A stretch of DNA of 64,000 nt, taken from contig JAXGGA010001145.1 in NCBI GenBank assembly GCA_038373865.1, positions 48,501 through 112,500 on the forward strand, read 5' to 3'. This stretch comes from Uloborus plumipes. Taxonomy: Eukaryota > Arthropoda > Arachnida > Araneae > Uloboridae. A model generated the notes under the pieces. That model did not search any database and was not told the DNA's origin. It saw nothing but the letters and a program-made list of their open reading frames with translations. Within the stretch, counting starts at the first letter, position 1; every line of letters starts with the position of its first letter. The translations under genes were made by a program, and so were the position numbers. Below, one piece after another: positions 44,701 through 57,506 of the stretch.

Positions 44701-47700
44701 GGATCATTTACAAATTGGCAGCACTTGCTAACAATCATTCAGGATTTCTATGGTATGATCCATGATAAAAACAGTGTCTTTGGACTACAATATTAAAATT
44801 TTTTAAAGGACTGGAAATTTTAAAATGAACAGTTTTCAAAGCCAATCTATTACTAAAATTGGAAAACTAAGTTTCTTGATGGAAATAAAAACTGATATAG
44901 CAATTTTACAAATTCTTTCCTTATAAGAAATCTATGAACAGCGTTAGATACGAAAACATCATTTTAAAAATTGCAAATGCTTGTCTTGATAGTTATTTCT
45001 GAATCATATGTTTAAAAAAAAGAGTTGAGAAACTGAACAGATTATAAATTATTAACGTCATTGTGTGTGAGTTAAAATTCAAAATTCTGTATTTACGGTA
45101 ATATAGTTTGACACATGAAGAATACGTACACCTTTAATAAAACACTATTGGTTTCACACATAAACAGAGCCAGAAAATGTAATATAATCAAAATTATAGC
45201 CTGAAATTCCATTTTGGGGGACCTAAATTTCGAGTAAACCTACCAAAGAGTTGAAATGACTGAAGTTTACCCACCTTGACATTTATATTAATGATAGTAT
45301 ACAAACATTGAAATTTTCGATTAACCCCTCTGACAATAACCATCAATAAACCATCTGAATAGATCAACTTATGTCAATACAGTTTGCAGATGACCAAATT
45401 ATAATTCAGTCAAAGGGTTGAAGACATTTAAAAATTCACCTGTACTTTATGAAATTTTCTAGATTATAACATGAAAAGTTCAATTTCCAAAACCAAAATT
45501 ATGTCATTTAAAGGAAAAGTGCAAGTTAGAACAAAAATCCTTATCAATACTACAATTTTCGAATAAATTCAACATTTCCGCTATCTAGGATGTGATATCA
45601 CTTTTGACTATGAGAATGATGCCAAAACAGAGATTTAATTCCAATAAATTTGTAACACTCTTAAAAGAATACACAATGGGAAAACAAGAAAAGAAACAAC
45701 TAAGGTTCTATAAAGCTGTTGTATGGCACAAATGGATTAACTCAGCGTACTAGCAGGGACAACGAGAGGCCATATCAGCCTATTCCGAGACTATTCGCAT
45801 GTACTTGGGGGCTTGGATTCAGAATGGTATCACTTTTCTAGTTTTACAGGCTTGAGGGGGAGGAGATCAAACTTGCAAGGGATCTGTCGCCTAGGTTTTC
45901 AACAGCCCCGAGTACAAGCAAAACCTAAGCAATAGGGATGTGGTATTTGATACAAAACAAGAAATGGAGACATTAGAAAAGAATTAAAAAGCCCTTTGCC
46001 TGAGTGAAAAACCTACTGTCACTTCAGTTTTAAAGACCATGTCCAACATATAAAATGAGGGAGACTTGTCAGAGCCGTCCTCTACTACAGGCCCAAAAAT
46101 AAGCGAGATGGTGGTGGAACTAGGAAAAGGTGGCTGGTCTAAAAGCCAGAACAGGCATATACTTGTAGCCTAATCCTTAATGAAGCTGATGAATTTCAAG
46201 TATTTATTCGGAAAGTGACATGATTGAATAATACACCTCCCCCTTCTCATTTGTTTTCTCATATTTTAATAATGATCCTTCTCCAGGGACGTCATTTCAA
46301 GTTTTTCCAGGGGCAAAGGATCCAAACACAATGCGATTTCATCGGAAAACACTAAAAACCACGCCCACTTTTTTGTAAATACATTGATTTCTGAAAGTCA
46401 CAAGGGGGGGCGCAACCCCCTCCCCCCCTAAATGACCGGCCTGTCCTTCTCTGAAACCAGAAGCTGATCGGCACTTGGTTTCATAACTCCAACCTTAAAT
46501 TTTTTTTATACCAGATAATATATTCATAGCACTAGTGCAGCCAGAATCATCTTCTCTTAGGGTTATTTGATCAAAAAGATCCCTAAATGTGTATAAACTA
46601 TTGCTGAATATTTATTTGTATCAATCAACATTATCAAGCAAGTAAACAAGTTTTTAAAATATTGTAATTTAAATTTGATAAAATAAATTGAAAAAAAAGC
46701 CTTGAAAAATATTTACAATGTCTGACAGAAAAAAATGAAATTCATAATTTACATGCACCTAAGATATATTATTTTTGTTTATTATTTTTATGAATGACAT
46801 TCATGAAAATGTTTCTGGAAACATGAATTGTTTTGCCGATGATGTCAAACTTATGGGGGTTGTAGAAAATGACGAACAAATAAATCAGCTGCAACAGGAT
46901 TTGGATCATATTACTAAATGGGCAGACAAGTGGGGTATGGCAGTTAATGTTGGGAAATGTCAAGTGCTGCATTTCGGTCATGGAAATAAGCATACAAGCT
47001 ATTATTTACAGGGTTCAGTCATTAGTAGGGCAGATAATGTTATGGATCTAGGTGTCTTAATAAATCAGGATTTCAAGTCTAGTCAACAGTGCAGCATAGC
47101 TAGTAACAAAGCCAATAGGATGCTTGGGTTTATTAATAGATCTATTTCAAACAAATCTAAGAAGGTTCTTCTGCCTCTATATAGAAGTTTGGTAAGACCT
47201 CATTTGGAGTATGCTGTTCAGTTTTGGTCTCCTTATCTGAAGAAAGACATTAATTTATTGGAAAGGGTACAAAGAAGGGCTACAAGGTTAGTAAATGGGT
47301 TTTCTAATTTAGACTATGATTCCAGACTTAGAATGCTTAATATGTATAGTCTTGAGCGAAGGAGAGCCAGAGGGGACATGATTCAGTTGTTTAAATTTAT
47401 TAAAATGAATGATGTTACGGGGTTGGATTTTCGCACGGAAAGCAGGACAAGGGGTCATTGTTTTAAGCTGTTTAAATCTCAGGCTAATCTTGAAATTCGA
47501 AAAAATTACTATTTTAGCAGGGTAGTGGGAACTTGGAACAGCTTACCGGAAGAGGCGGTAAAGAGCAATGGAGTAGATGGCTTTAAGAGGGCCATTGATC
47601 TTCATTGGGGTCTTTAATTTGACTAGGACCAGCCAAGTTGGGCCCAGAGCCTGCTGCTGGTCGCCACATTTGTATTTGTATGTAGGTATCAGGGTGAAAG

Positions 47701-48418
47701 ATGGAAGATGCCAAAAGAAACATTTTTTTTTTTTTTTTAAAGCTTTTGTTTCACAAAAAGGTCAAGGTTGCTCAAAAAGAAAGATGAATTACAAAATGAA
47801 AAAAAAAAAATTCAAAAAAAAAAGAAGATGATGTAACAGTTTTAGTGTTTACGCTGCAATAGCATGTTTATCAGAATTGTGCAGCAAACCTTTAGCTGAT
47901 TGGAACTATTCCACATTGCACTTGCATAATACGACTTAAATAATAAATTTGGAAGTAATCTATAAATCTTAACATATTTTCCCTTTACAGTGGATATCTT
48001 ATATGCAAATGTCTCAAACTGATTCAAGTGTATTTTAATTTATTTTCTCATTTACCCATAATTGTTCTGCAATATACGTTACTCTTCAGCATATTCTGTT
48101 TTTGAGTGAATTAGATGAGTCTATCTATATAGCCCGCTACAGAATGTTCAGCCGATACCTTTTGCTATACCAAAATATCAAATAAAATTATAGAGAAATA
48201 ATAATTAAGCTAGCTTTAGACACAAATTTTATAATTCACATTAATTGGAAATTAAGAAATGACAATAAAACTTTAAATTTACCTCCAACCAAAAATTAGC
48301 CATATCCATTGTCTGTGGATGTTTATCCCCATGACGAATTGCTTCAACAATCAACTGAAAGAGAAAAATATGGAAAAAAAAAAACAGTTCAAAAAAGGAA
48401 TTTTTTTCTTAAGTGGGG

Positions 48419-48459
<41 letters not shown>

Positions 48460-51400
48460 GAAGATTGGTCCTAGTTAAAACTAGCAGTCGTGGCCGTCAC
48501 GAAACTTTCTTCTATATCTATCTTATGAATTTCGGTTACAAAATAAAATACTCGCCCGAATAGTTGGAGACAGCTCCAATTTCCCAATGATCGTAATGCC
48601 CCTACAAATGCAGAATCAATGAGCGAAATTGGAAATCATTGCAAAAGCCTTGTTTAGATTAAGTGCAAACATTTTATTTTTTATTAAAAAGAAATTGGCA
48701 ACAGTTAAAAATTTCAAATCATTGAAAGTTTTCGGATGTTTTGATAATTAAATAGCGTGAAAGCGCTTTTTTAATGAATTTATTTTTCGCATTGTTGACT
48801 AAGTGCAAAAATCACCCCACCCTCCTCCTGGGGCGATTGGAATAGGCTTCCATATTGGAATAGTGTTATTCAAAATTGCATTCAAATCATAGTCAATATT
48901 TCTCGAGATATAGTAGGCGCAATGGCAAAATAAGCACATTTGCTTGCACGACCCTCCTTTAAGCAATTGACACAAAAATTGAATCAGCTTTTGTACTCTG
49001 TAACGTCTACTTGAATACCAATTTTTGTTCGATTTCGTTCATTACTTCTCGAGATACAGCTGTTACATTAAATAAGAAGAACGCTTGATTGCTCCACCCC
49101 CCTTTGAGATATTGACACACAAATTGAATCAGCACCTGTACCGGGCTTGGCAGGTTTCTGTCGAGGTGGTAAAAACCACTGGTAGAAACGGGTTAAAACC
49201 GGCACGGCAGAAACCCCTTTCTGCCACTTTTTTGGCAGAAACTCAAAAAATAACTTTTAAATAATTACTGGCATGTAATATACATAGGAAAAAATATTAT
49301 GTGTTCACCAGAGTACAATTTATTTACAATATTATTGCTATTCTAAATCAAATGTTACATTGTTTGCACTCTGCAGTAGCTATAGTAATACATAAGTTTA
49401 GATGCAGTTTCAAAACCTAAACAATTTCTCAATTTATTGTGCACCCAGGGGTGATTGTGAGTTCACAAAAAAATACCTGAAAGTTTTAAAGAAAAAGGGG
49501 GGGGGGGGAGGTGGAGTGTTTTTTTAAAACCAAGGCCCCTATTACTAAACACACCTAGTAATAATTAATTTCCTTTCATAAACTAACACATTTCATATAT
49601 TCAAATAGTTTTTAGTCAAAATATTGTACATGTATTTAATTAAATTGTAAATGAGTAATAAAGTTACTTTTGAGCTGGTGATCTTCAAAAAAATATTTTA
49701 AGGCGAAAACAAAAGTCTAACAGAATTGCTATTTGTTGTGCGAAAGCATTTATAAAGCAATGAAAGTTGCATTTGTTACATTTCATTTATTTGTCTCCTA
49801 ACTAAGGGGAATAAGCATCAAAACTGAGAAAAATTCGATTCTCATATCGAATGCAAATAAGGTAATTTAGTAAGGTAAAAAAAAACACTTAGAATTTACA
49901 TCTGAACATTTCTATTTGATGAATATTATTAATAATTATCGGCATAATCATCGAAAATTCGAAAAAGAAAAAAAATCCCGAGGTGGGAAGATAAAAGCAT
50001 AATTAAAAATATTTTACTTCCGGTATTTTCGAATATGAAAATACCGGAATCTATCATGAAAATACCGGAAATCCGGTAAAATACCGGAACACAATCACCC
50101 CTGTGTGCACCAATAAGAAATTTGCAATGATTCACTCAAGCCCAGCAGATCTTGTTGGCATTGTTATCAAGAAACAGGCAAGAAACTATTTGAAAGTAGC
50201 TTCATTCAGTTACGTCAAGTTTTTGATTTGCAGAGATTAATAAAAATAAAAGCTGAGATTAAATATTTGTTTCATATGGATATTTGTTAGTCTATCCAAT
50301 ACATTTAATGTAAATAAAATATATTTACAAACAACAAACTGAAAAGTTTATAAGTTACAAGATTACAAGGTAAAAACTTGTAATGCATAGCAATTTCAAT
50401 GATGATAAATTTTACCTTGCTTCAAAAATTTCAGTCTTGTAATTCAAATTTTACATTAAATTTTAAAATATTAATTGCATACCAAGTTTTTAGATGATAA
50501 AATGAAGTTATTAAAGATAGTTTTTTAGTTTCTGCCATTTTTTGCCAGTTTCTGCCGGTTTTTACCGGTTATAACCAGTTTCTGCCATTGGCACGGCAAA
50601 AACTGGTTTCTGCCGGCAAAAAGTCAACCCTGATCTGTCACCATCGGGTCTACCTGTGGACCAATTTTCGTTTAATTCCGCCGTTACTTCCTAAGATAAA
50701 GCAATCACCCACGCGCAGAAAACGTGCGATTGCTCGACCCCCTTGGAGGAATTCGCTAAAAAAGTCAGTTGCACCCACCAGTTCACATGGTGGTATATAT
50801 GCGCGAAAATTTTTGTTAGATTTCATGCAGTAGTTTTTGTTCTAGCGCACCACAAAAACTGGTTCACACACATACACTCACACACACACACACAGACATT
50901 TTCCAAGAATGATCGAAATGGACTCAGCGCACCTCAAAACGTACAAATCCGTCAAATTTCGACATTCGAAAATTTTCACGAATCCAATACTTTCTTCTAT
51001 TAGAGAGAGAAGAAAGTAAAAAGGATTTATTTAACTTTCTCCTCACTGAAATTTCTTTACTTCAAGAATATTTGCTTAACATATTTTTAAAAATTATTGC
51101 ATATCACGCAAAAAGGATTTAAAAACCCTTTCTACAGCTTTTTTTCTTACTTTCAAAAATTATGTTCAAAACAGGATTGGGTGGTTTAAACTGTAATTTA
51201 AATTACAGTTTAGGTCACATAGTTTTATAAAAAATGTGTTTAATTTTGTCTTATTAAAAATAATATGAGCTACTTGTTCATAAATTATGTTACACTTTTA
51301 TAGACATGGTGAGCTTTATTGCACAGGCATCGAAATCATGCTCAGAAAAAAATGCAATTTTCAAATATATAACCGATAATATCACAGGAGCTTCTACGTT

Positions 51401-52834
51401 ATAGGTTATTTTTTACTTAGTTCAGTGTTGCTCTGTAAGGTCAAAGTTACAAAGAAACTAAGGTACTTATTTTGATGATGCTGCACATTATTTTGATTCT
51501 TCAAACAAAACAAGCTATAAAACAAAATTAAAGTTTTATTAAAGTGGAGAAATTCAAACAAGTAACTAAAGGAAGGCATTTAAATGTAAAATAATTTATC
51601 GAATAAAAAGTCATTAGTGATGTGAAAAGTTCAATTAAAATTATCTGTTAACGAAATACAGCAACATTAAAAGTTCCAGTAAAATGTTAAAAAATCTTCT
51701 GCATGAATACATCAAGTCATGGAAAAAACATTAGAAGCTCCATAAAATATAAATTCAAACAAAGAGGAAAAGCATAAACAACATAAATGTTATTTTTCTA
51801 TCTTCACCAGGTAGAACCAAAACAAGTTGCCAAGCTAAGTAATGCACAGAAAGGTACCATGTCATGATTTAGTGCGATATTTGCAGAAAAAAATAATAGA
51901 CTGCTTGTGAAAACTGATTTGGGTGATCCTGATCATCTGAGTAATTAAAATTGATAACAAGGAAAGTATAATAGATTTAAGTGATATCGCGCCAGGCGGG
52001 AGATTAAATATTTTACATTGAGTACTTAATAGATGTCTTTTAAATATTACAGACGCTTGTTGGAGGTTCGCCCCTCCAAAATCAAACTCCTGGATCTGTG
52101 CCTGATTAGCAGCGAATTTTCCCTCAAGCCCAAACATAATGGTTTTCAGATGTCTTCAAAAGCAAAATATATGTAATCTTTTAATGATCTGCATTACTTT
52201 GCGCCAGCTAACATTTGAAAACGTACCAGGTAACGTGTTTTGACCAAAAATGAATAAATTTTTAAAATAAATTTTATGTATGAAAGTTTTTTGAAAGTAT
52301 AATAGATTCAAGTGATATCGCGCCAGGCGGGAGATTAAATCTTTTACATTGAGTACTTAATAGATGTCTTTTAAATATTACAGACGCTTGTTGGAGGTTC
52401 GCCCCTCCAAAATCAAACTCCTGGATCTGTGCCTGATTAGCAGCGAATTTTCCCTCAAGCCAAAACATAATGGTTTTCAGATGTCTTCAAAAGCAAAATA
52501 TATGTAATCTTTCAATGATCTGCATTACTTTGCGCCAGCTAACATTTGAAAACGTACCAGGTAACGTGTTTTGACCGAAAATGAATAAATTTTAGGTATG
52601 AAAGTTAAAAGGAAGGAAAAGAAAATCTGAGATAATCATTACCCTATCAGCATAACCTCGAACTTCATCACATCTCGGAAGCATAAGTTCAAGTCTCTCA
52701 TATTTAAATAACGAAGTAAGAGTTTTACGTAACTTTTTTATTCTTCCTAATGGCCCCTCGATATTCCTTAAATTTCGATGCCTGGGGTCAACATTGAATT
52801 TAATTTTAGGTACAAGCTTCGCTATCTCAGTCAT
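41708..52834 (-). CDS. MRPL17: MRPL17, mitochondrial ribosomal protein bL17m (4 coding exons)
   Basis: Coding exons in transcript order: 52834-52643, 48354-48283, 43497-43338, 41832-41708. All borders are GT-AG and phases close to give 182 aa; human MRPL17 is 175. Family landmarks in order are GPLGRIKKLRKTLTSL, the YERLEL strand, RCDEVRGYADR (about 54-64), AIRHGDKH, TMDMANFWL (about 80-87), then KLFKVLVPRFEKYQ and a PYPPLPKKPKP segment. It should be part of the large mitoribosomal subunit near the exit tunnel. The start at 52834 was chosen because the family begins close to this point and the N-terminus is basic, as for a matrix import signal. The frame stays open upstream to an ATG at 52972, giving a 46-residue extension unlike the family. 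The gene is tail-to-tail with STEEP1. Confidence 0.93.
42291..42338. repeat. Perfect 22-bp hairpin in the last MRPL17 intron
   Basis: Arms CAGTAGAAAATTCCAGTATA plus AA and its exact complement are separated by the loop TTCT. The stem is perfect, unlike a typical animal microRNA precursor, and there is no evident lower stem. It may be a tiny foldback or a transposon footprint. Confidence 0.6.
43498..45239. other. MRPL17 intron 2, downstream part
   Basis: AT-rich intronic DNA without a recognised exon, RNA gene or element with clear borders. Confidence 0.5.
45240..46210 (+). mobile_element. Degraded non-LTR retrotransposon (RT palm and C-terminus)
   Basis: The RT active-site motif appears as QFADDQ near 45385. 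Next come ISKTKIMSFKGK and a RYLGCDITF block near 45580, then an LKRIHNGKTRKET stretch. All are typical of the end of the LINE RT and thumb. A further match, VLYYRPKNKRDGGGTRKRW, lies near 46090, the usual C-terminal region. Stops and frame changes are frequent, and about 250 bp between the blocks is unrelated. It lies antisense in an MRPL17 intron. Confidence 0.7.
46284..46443. mobile_element. Short hAT MITE with 8-bp duplication
   Basis: The 160-bp element starts CAGGGACGTCATTTCA and ends AAATGACCGGCCTG. TCCTTCTC flanks both sides (46276-46283, 46444-46451). Inside is a G7/C7 foldback (ggggggcgcaacccccc-like). The end resembles that of the hAT at 37729 in its CAGGGACGT start. Confidence 0.75.
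46760..47700 (+). mobile_element. 5'-truncated CR1-like LINE copy
   Basis: The homology starts abruptly inside the RT domain and ends with a short tail containing 'ttgtatttgtatg', a repeat-type 3' end as in CR1/L2 elements rather than poly-A. It is antisense to MRPL17 in its second intron. The intact reading frame suggests recent arrival. Confidence 0.8.
46775..47617 (+). CDS. C-terminal reverse transcriptase fragment of a CR1-like LINE
   Basis: This uninterrupted 280-codon frame covers the last third of a LINE ORF2. CFADDVKLMG (about residues 19-28) holds the FADD catalytic motif. It is followed by KWADKWGMAVNVGKCQVLHF and DLGVLI, the thumb-like region NKANRMLGFINRSI, RPHLEYAVQFWSPY, LERVQRRATRLV, and the terminal RVVGTWNSLPEEAV. 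These blocks in this order are characteristic of the CR1/Jockey group. The endonuclease domain and the first RT motifs are missing because of 5' truncation, so the ATG at 46775 is incidental. It cannot act alone. No stop or frameshift is visible. Confidence 0.85.
   Translation: MFIIFMNDIHENVSGNMNCFADDVKLMGVVENDEQINQLQQDLDHITKWADKWGMAVNVGKCQVLHFGHGNKHTSYYLQGSVISRADNVMDLGVLINQDFKSSQQCSIASNKANRMLGFINRSISNKSKKVLLPLYRSLVRPHLEYAVQFWSPYLKKDINLLERVQRRATRLVNGFSNLDYDSRLRMLNMYSLERRRARGDMIQLFKFIKMNDVTGLDFRTESRTRGHCFKLFKSQANLEIRKNYYFSRVVGTWNSLPEEAVKSNGVDGFKRAIDLHWGL
48423..48455. repeat. Poly-T tract of about 33
   Basis: A homopolymer 68 bp downstream (plus-strand direction) of MRPL17 exon 48283-48354, that is upstream of its acceptor on the minus strand. 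The length is probably variable or imprecise. Confidence 0.8.
49150..50630. repeat. Region framed by TTTCTGCC / GGCAGAAA repeats
   Basis: Both edges are crowded with short, mostly inverted forms of GGCAGAAAC and CCGGTTTTTACC (49150-49255 and 50525-50625). That suggests the degenerate ends of one element, possibly with termini near 'cgggcttggca' and 'tcaaccctg'. No duplication is convincing. The hAT element at 49446 is nested inside. Confidence 0.4.
49446..50103. mobile_element. hAT MITE with perfect 8-bp duplication
   Basis: Ends CAGGGGTGATTGTG and CACAATCACCCCTG are exact complements. TGTGCACC flanks both sides (49438-49445, 50104-50111). The right part holds clustered 'ataccgga' repeats in both orientations. 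There is no transposase. Confidence 0.88.
50640..51022 (+). mobile_element. 3' end of a retroelement-like repeat
   Basis: A compositionally distinct block ends 'ctattagagagagaagaaagtaaaa', with a (CA)n patch at 50878-50895. The tail design parallels 19680-20104. Text related to the start ('aattgaatcagc', 'attacttctcgagata') also appears just left at 48950-49140, as if one repeat had been split by the 49150-50630 insertion. Confidence 0.45.
51962..52606. repeat. Tandem duplication of a ~330-bp transposon-derived unit
   Basis: Copies 51962-52292 and 52293-52606 both begin GAAAGTATAATAGATT and differ at few positions; matching landmarks lie about 332 bp apart. Each contains the hairpin TTGGAGGTTCGCCCCTCCAA and the same short minus-strand frame, which is a repeat ORF and not a gene. 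The array ends 36 bp from the donor of MRPL17 exon 1. Confidence 0.85.
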
Positions 52835-53016
52835 TATTGCTGAAAAATTGTCAAATTTACATCCAATTTCATAAACTTTTTTGCGTCTACACGCAAAAAG
52901 GTTGTTTACATCCTTTACGCAGTTACAGTCACAATGACGAATGTTTAAAGAATACCTTTCGTAAAAAGCCACGGCAAGGCAGAGCAGAAGTCAATGGAGC
53001 GACCACTCACAAATGA

Positions 53017-53222
53017 GTCTTTTAAGCCGGAATTCAAGTGAAACACGGACGATCGCAACTCACCATTGCAATCGCAAATTCCAAAACTTGGATTCAAGTG
53101 AAAAGTTACGATCGCTACGAGATGCTATTCTACCGTACTTCGGTAATTCGACTTCCAGTAGCGATTGCAATTGCGATCGCCTCGAAGCGATCACAATGGT
53201 GTTTCACTTGAATTCGGCCCTT
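53017..53222. mobile_element. Foldback MITE just upstream of MRPL17
   Basis: Ends AAGCCGGAATTCAAGTGAAA and TTTCACTTGAATTCGGCCCTT pair, and the inner part holds several GCGATCG-type blocks in both orientations. It lies about 180 bp upstream of the MRPL17 start codon, in the presumed promoter. The target duplication is unclear. Confidence 0.65.
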
Positions 53223-53399
53223 AGAATCAAAGTCCGTTGAGTACATTTTTTATAAAAAATGATTTTATTAAATAAAATATAAGTTTGTGGGTTTTTAGTC
53301 AAAACCTCTTTAGATTCATAGTTCCGCCTTTGGAAATACTGGTTTTAAGAAAAGAACGACGGGTTTTAATTCTAACGACTCAAATGTCTTTTTCATACA

Positions 53400-53720
53400 C
53401 AGACTTCACACACTCCAGGGTCCCCCGTTCCTACCACAACTCGTGGTTTGACCGGGATAGGACCCTGGAGAGCGCTTTGTTCTTTGTGAACCAGACCAAG
53501 GGCCGAGAAAACCCTTGACCCAGCACCCAGAGGTACCGTTTCACTTGGAGGACTTTGTGACCATGATATTTTTAACGTTCTCCAGCCACCATTAATCACG
53601 ACGGTGGATCTTTGATCGGCTGGGATCGAACCAGGTATCTTACGGTCACGAGTGCCAGACTGGGTGGTTGGATGATTGCCCGAAATGCAGGTGTTACATA
53701 GGGGCCGATTATAATTTAAC
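53400..53720 (-). mobile_element. tRNA-related SINE-like repeat
   Basis: The minus strand contains GGTTCGATCCC, a perfect tRNA B-box, preceded by 'ggcactcgtgaccgtaagata' like an anticodon arm. A convincing A-box is not seen and no full cloverleaf forms, so this is a SINE head or relic, not a tRNA gene. The following 300 bp to 54050 is also repeat-like but unidentified. Confidence 0.5.
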
Positions 53721-54056
53721 TTTTTTTTCTTTAGCAATGATAAATTGTCACATGCTTTCATTCTGAACCTCAGACATCGTGTAGTCCCTCTTTCGAATTA
53801 GCAGTCTGCCAAGGTTACTCACCAAGCTCCCAACGCTGGGAGTCATTGGGTCCTGGCCCTAATAACGTGGTGACTCCCCATGCGACATAAGATGGCGGAC
53901 TCAGAGTTGCTCAACCAGTTCACCTGCTCCTGGTGCGACCCCCCCCCCCTCGTTCAGGTGGTGCTGGTCTACGGCAGAGCATTAAGTAGATGGTGGCGCC
54001 CATATGCCCTAGATATACATACGCACAGGAACGCCAACACACAAACACACACGCTA

Positions 54057-55740
<1,684 letters not shown>

Positions 55741-55762
55741 TGCACAAATATGCAGGTATACC

Positions 55763-55810
55763 GCAGACACGTGTTTCGAGGCTACAAAGAGCCTCTTTTT
55801 CAATGCAAGA
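55763..55810 (-). ncRNA. Decayed hammerhead-ribozyme-like core in the Penelope arm
   Basis: The minus strand reads TTGAAAA, then the stem GAGGCT-cttt-AGCCTC, then GAAAC and ACGTGTC. This order (C/U box, stem II, GAAAC, cleavage-side strand) is that of a hammerhead, and hammerhead motifs are known in Penelope-like terminal repeats. The first box deviates from CTGANGA at several positions, so self-cleavage is unlikely. Confidence 0.45.
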
Positions 55811-56395
55811 GGTGTGAGCTTTAGGATGAAGAGTCATCCGATAAAAGCAACACTTTCGAACAAAAGACAGTATAAATAGCAAGAACTGGATATTAACAAA
55901 ACAAACAAGAAATGCTTAGAGCCGAAATTTATTACATGAAACCATCAAGAAAAAACCGTTAAGAAAAAATTTTCCAAAAGATCCCATAGATCATACACAT
56001 TGTCAAAAAATGAAACCACTTATGAATAAATTAGCAATAAATTTGCAAATAGGGAAAAAATATATACCGAAAAACAGCAGAAAGAAAACAGAATGAAATA
56101 AAATGAAATAAAATTTTAAATTAATCAAAAAATATGAGCAAAAAATTGAAATGTAAAGATTAGCAACACGAAAAGCCAAAAGGCTAACAATTATAATTTA
56201 TACAAATGGACGCCAAACTGCAGAAAAATAAGGATAAAAATAAGGAATATTTCTCCACTTAGAATTCATAATTTATTCACCGTTAAAAATTCTGTAGATT
56301 TTGTTAAGAAAATTCATAATTTCGTTCCTAAGGATTCCTTTATGGCTTCTTTTGATGTTAAATCCTTGTTTACGAACGTTCCAATCTAGGGTGCA

Positions 56396-57506
56396 TTGTT
56401 ATGCCTTCAAAGAAGACTTTCAGAATTTCATTTCACCTCTAAGGAAATTGAGGAATTAATTTTCGTTACCCGTACATGTATTAAGCAATGTTCTTTCGCT
56501 TTCAATGGGAAATTTTACACTATGTCAGATGGTCTGGCTATGGGTAACCCATTAAGCCCCATTCTTAGTGATATTTACATGCATTATTTTGAGGTTAAGT
56601 TGTTCCAAAAATTACAGTTTCAATTTTATGTTAGATATGTTGACGACTGTTTTGTTCTAATGAACCATAACCAGTTTCAAAACGACGATATTTTATCCGT
56701 TTTAAATTCTATAGATCCTCATATTCAATTCTCTTGTGAGAAAGAACAGGATAATTGCATTCCCTTTCTTGATGTTCTAGATTCTCTTACTGAATTCGGC
56801 TTTGAAACTACCGTTTATCGCAAACCTTTTGCTGTCTCGTTACCTCCTCATCGACTTTCATCTCACCCTCCTAGTCAAAAATATGCTGCATTTAATACTT
56901 TTGTCTACCGTGCTATTAATCTTTGTTCTTCACCGGAACTTCTTAATGCTGAACTCAACTATCTTAAAGCTGTGGCTATTGATAGAAACTATCCTCATAC
57001 TTTGATTGATTCCATTTTTAAAAAAACTTTCTAATAAATCCGAAACGAATATTGTTGAGAGAACTGTCATCAGAAAGAATTTGGTTGTTTTGCCATTCTT
57101 TCCCTCTGTGAGTTATCAGGTTGCTAAGATTCTCAAACGTTTCAATTTCCAAGTGGTATTCTCTCCTATGAATAAACTATGTTTCTCTTCTCTTAAAGAT
57201 CCCATTCATCCTCTTAACAGTTGTGGTATTTATAAAATTAATTGCATTTGTAATTTATCCTATATAGGACAGACGCGACGGGCTTTAAAATTCCGCTTAA
57301 AAGAACATCAGAATTATGTGAAAAAGCAGCAATTAAATAAGTCTAGTATTGCGCAACATTGTTGGGACAAGAATCATTCTTTCGATTTTAATTCCTTTCA
57401 AATTGTCCAAAAATGCCCCAACCCATCAGATCTTGATTTTTGGGAATCCTTCCACATTTTGAAAAACAGTTCTGACTTAGTTAACGATATAAATGCTTTT
57501 CCTTAA
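56396..57506 (+). pseudogene. Penelope-like RT / GIY-YIG endonuclease, disrupted
   Basis: The RT part is in the 56396-57034 frame, with GLAMGNPLSPILSDIYM (motif B region) and YVRYVDDCF (YVDD catalytic motif), then the FLDV and VYRKPF blocks. The 57006-57506 frame continues with the linker and a GIY-YIG nuclease: GIYKINC, SYIGQTRRALKFRLKEH, AQHCWDKNH. This domain order defines endonuclease-bearing Penelope-like elements. An in-frame stop near 56388 separates the frame from upstream sequence that still reads MASFDVKSLFTNVP (a motif A region). A one-base slip in an A-run near 57020-57030 shifts the frame before the nuclease. The N-terminal part is short, so the copy is 5'-incomplete and inactive. 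Confidence 0.88.

Noticed and set aside
51862..52468. Two similar minus-strand ORFs sharing GKFAANQAQIQEFDFGG
   Set aside because: They arise from the tandem duplication of a repeat unit, resemble no protein family known to me, and have different ends in each copy.
52835..52972. N-terminal extension of MRPL17 starting at 52972
   Set aside because: The frame is open but the 46 residues do not resemble the family N-terminus, and the family start lies near 52834. Transcript data could reopen this.
53560..53710. tRNA gene on the minus strand suggested by GGTTCGATCCC
   Set aside because: No plausible A-box, acceptor stem or complete cloverleaf; kept only as a SINE-like repeat.
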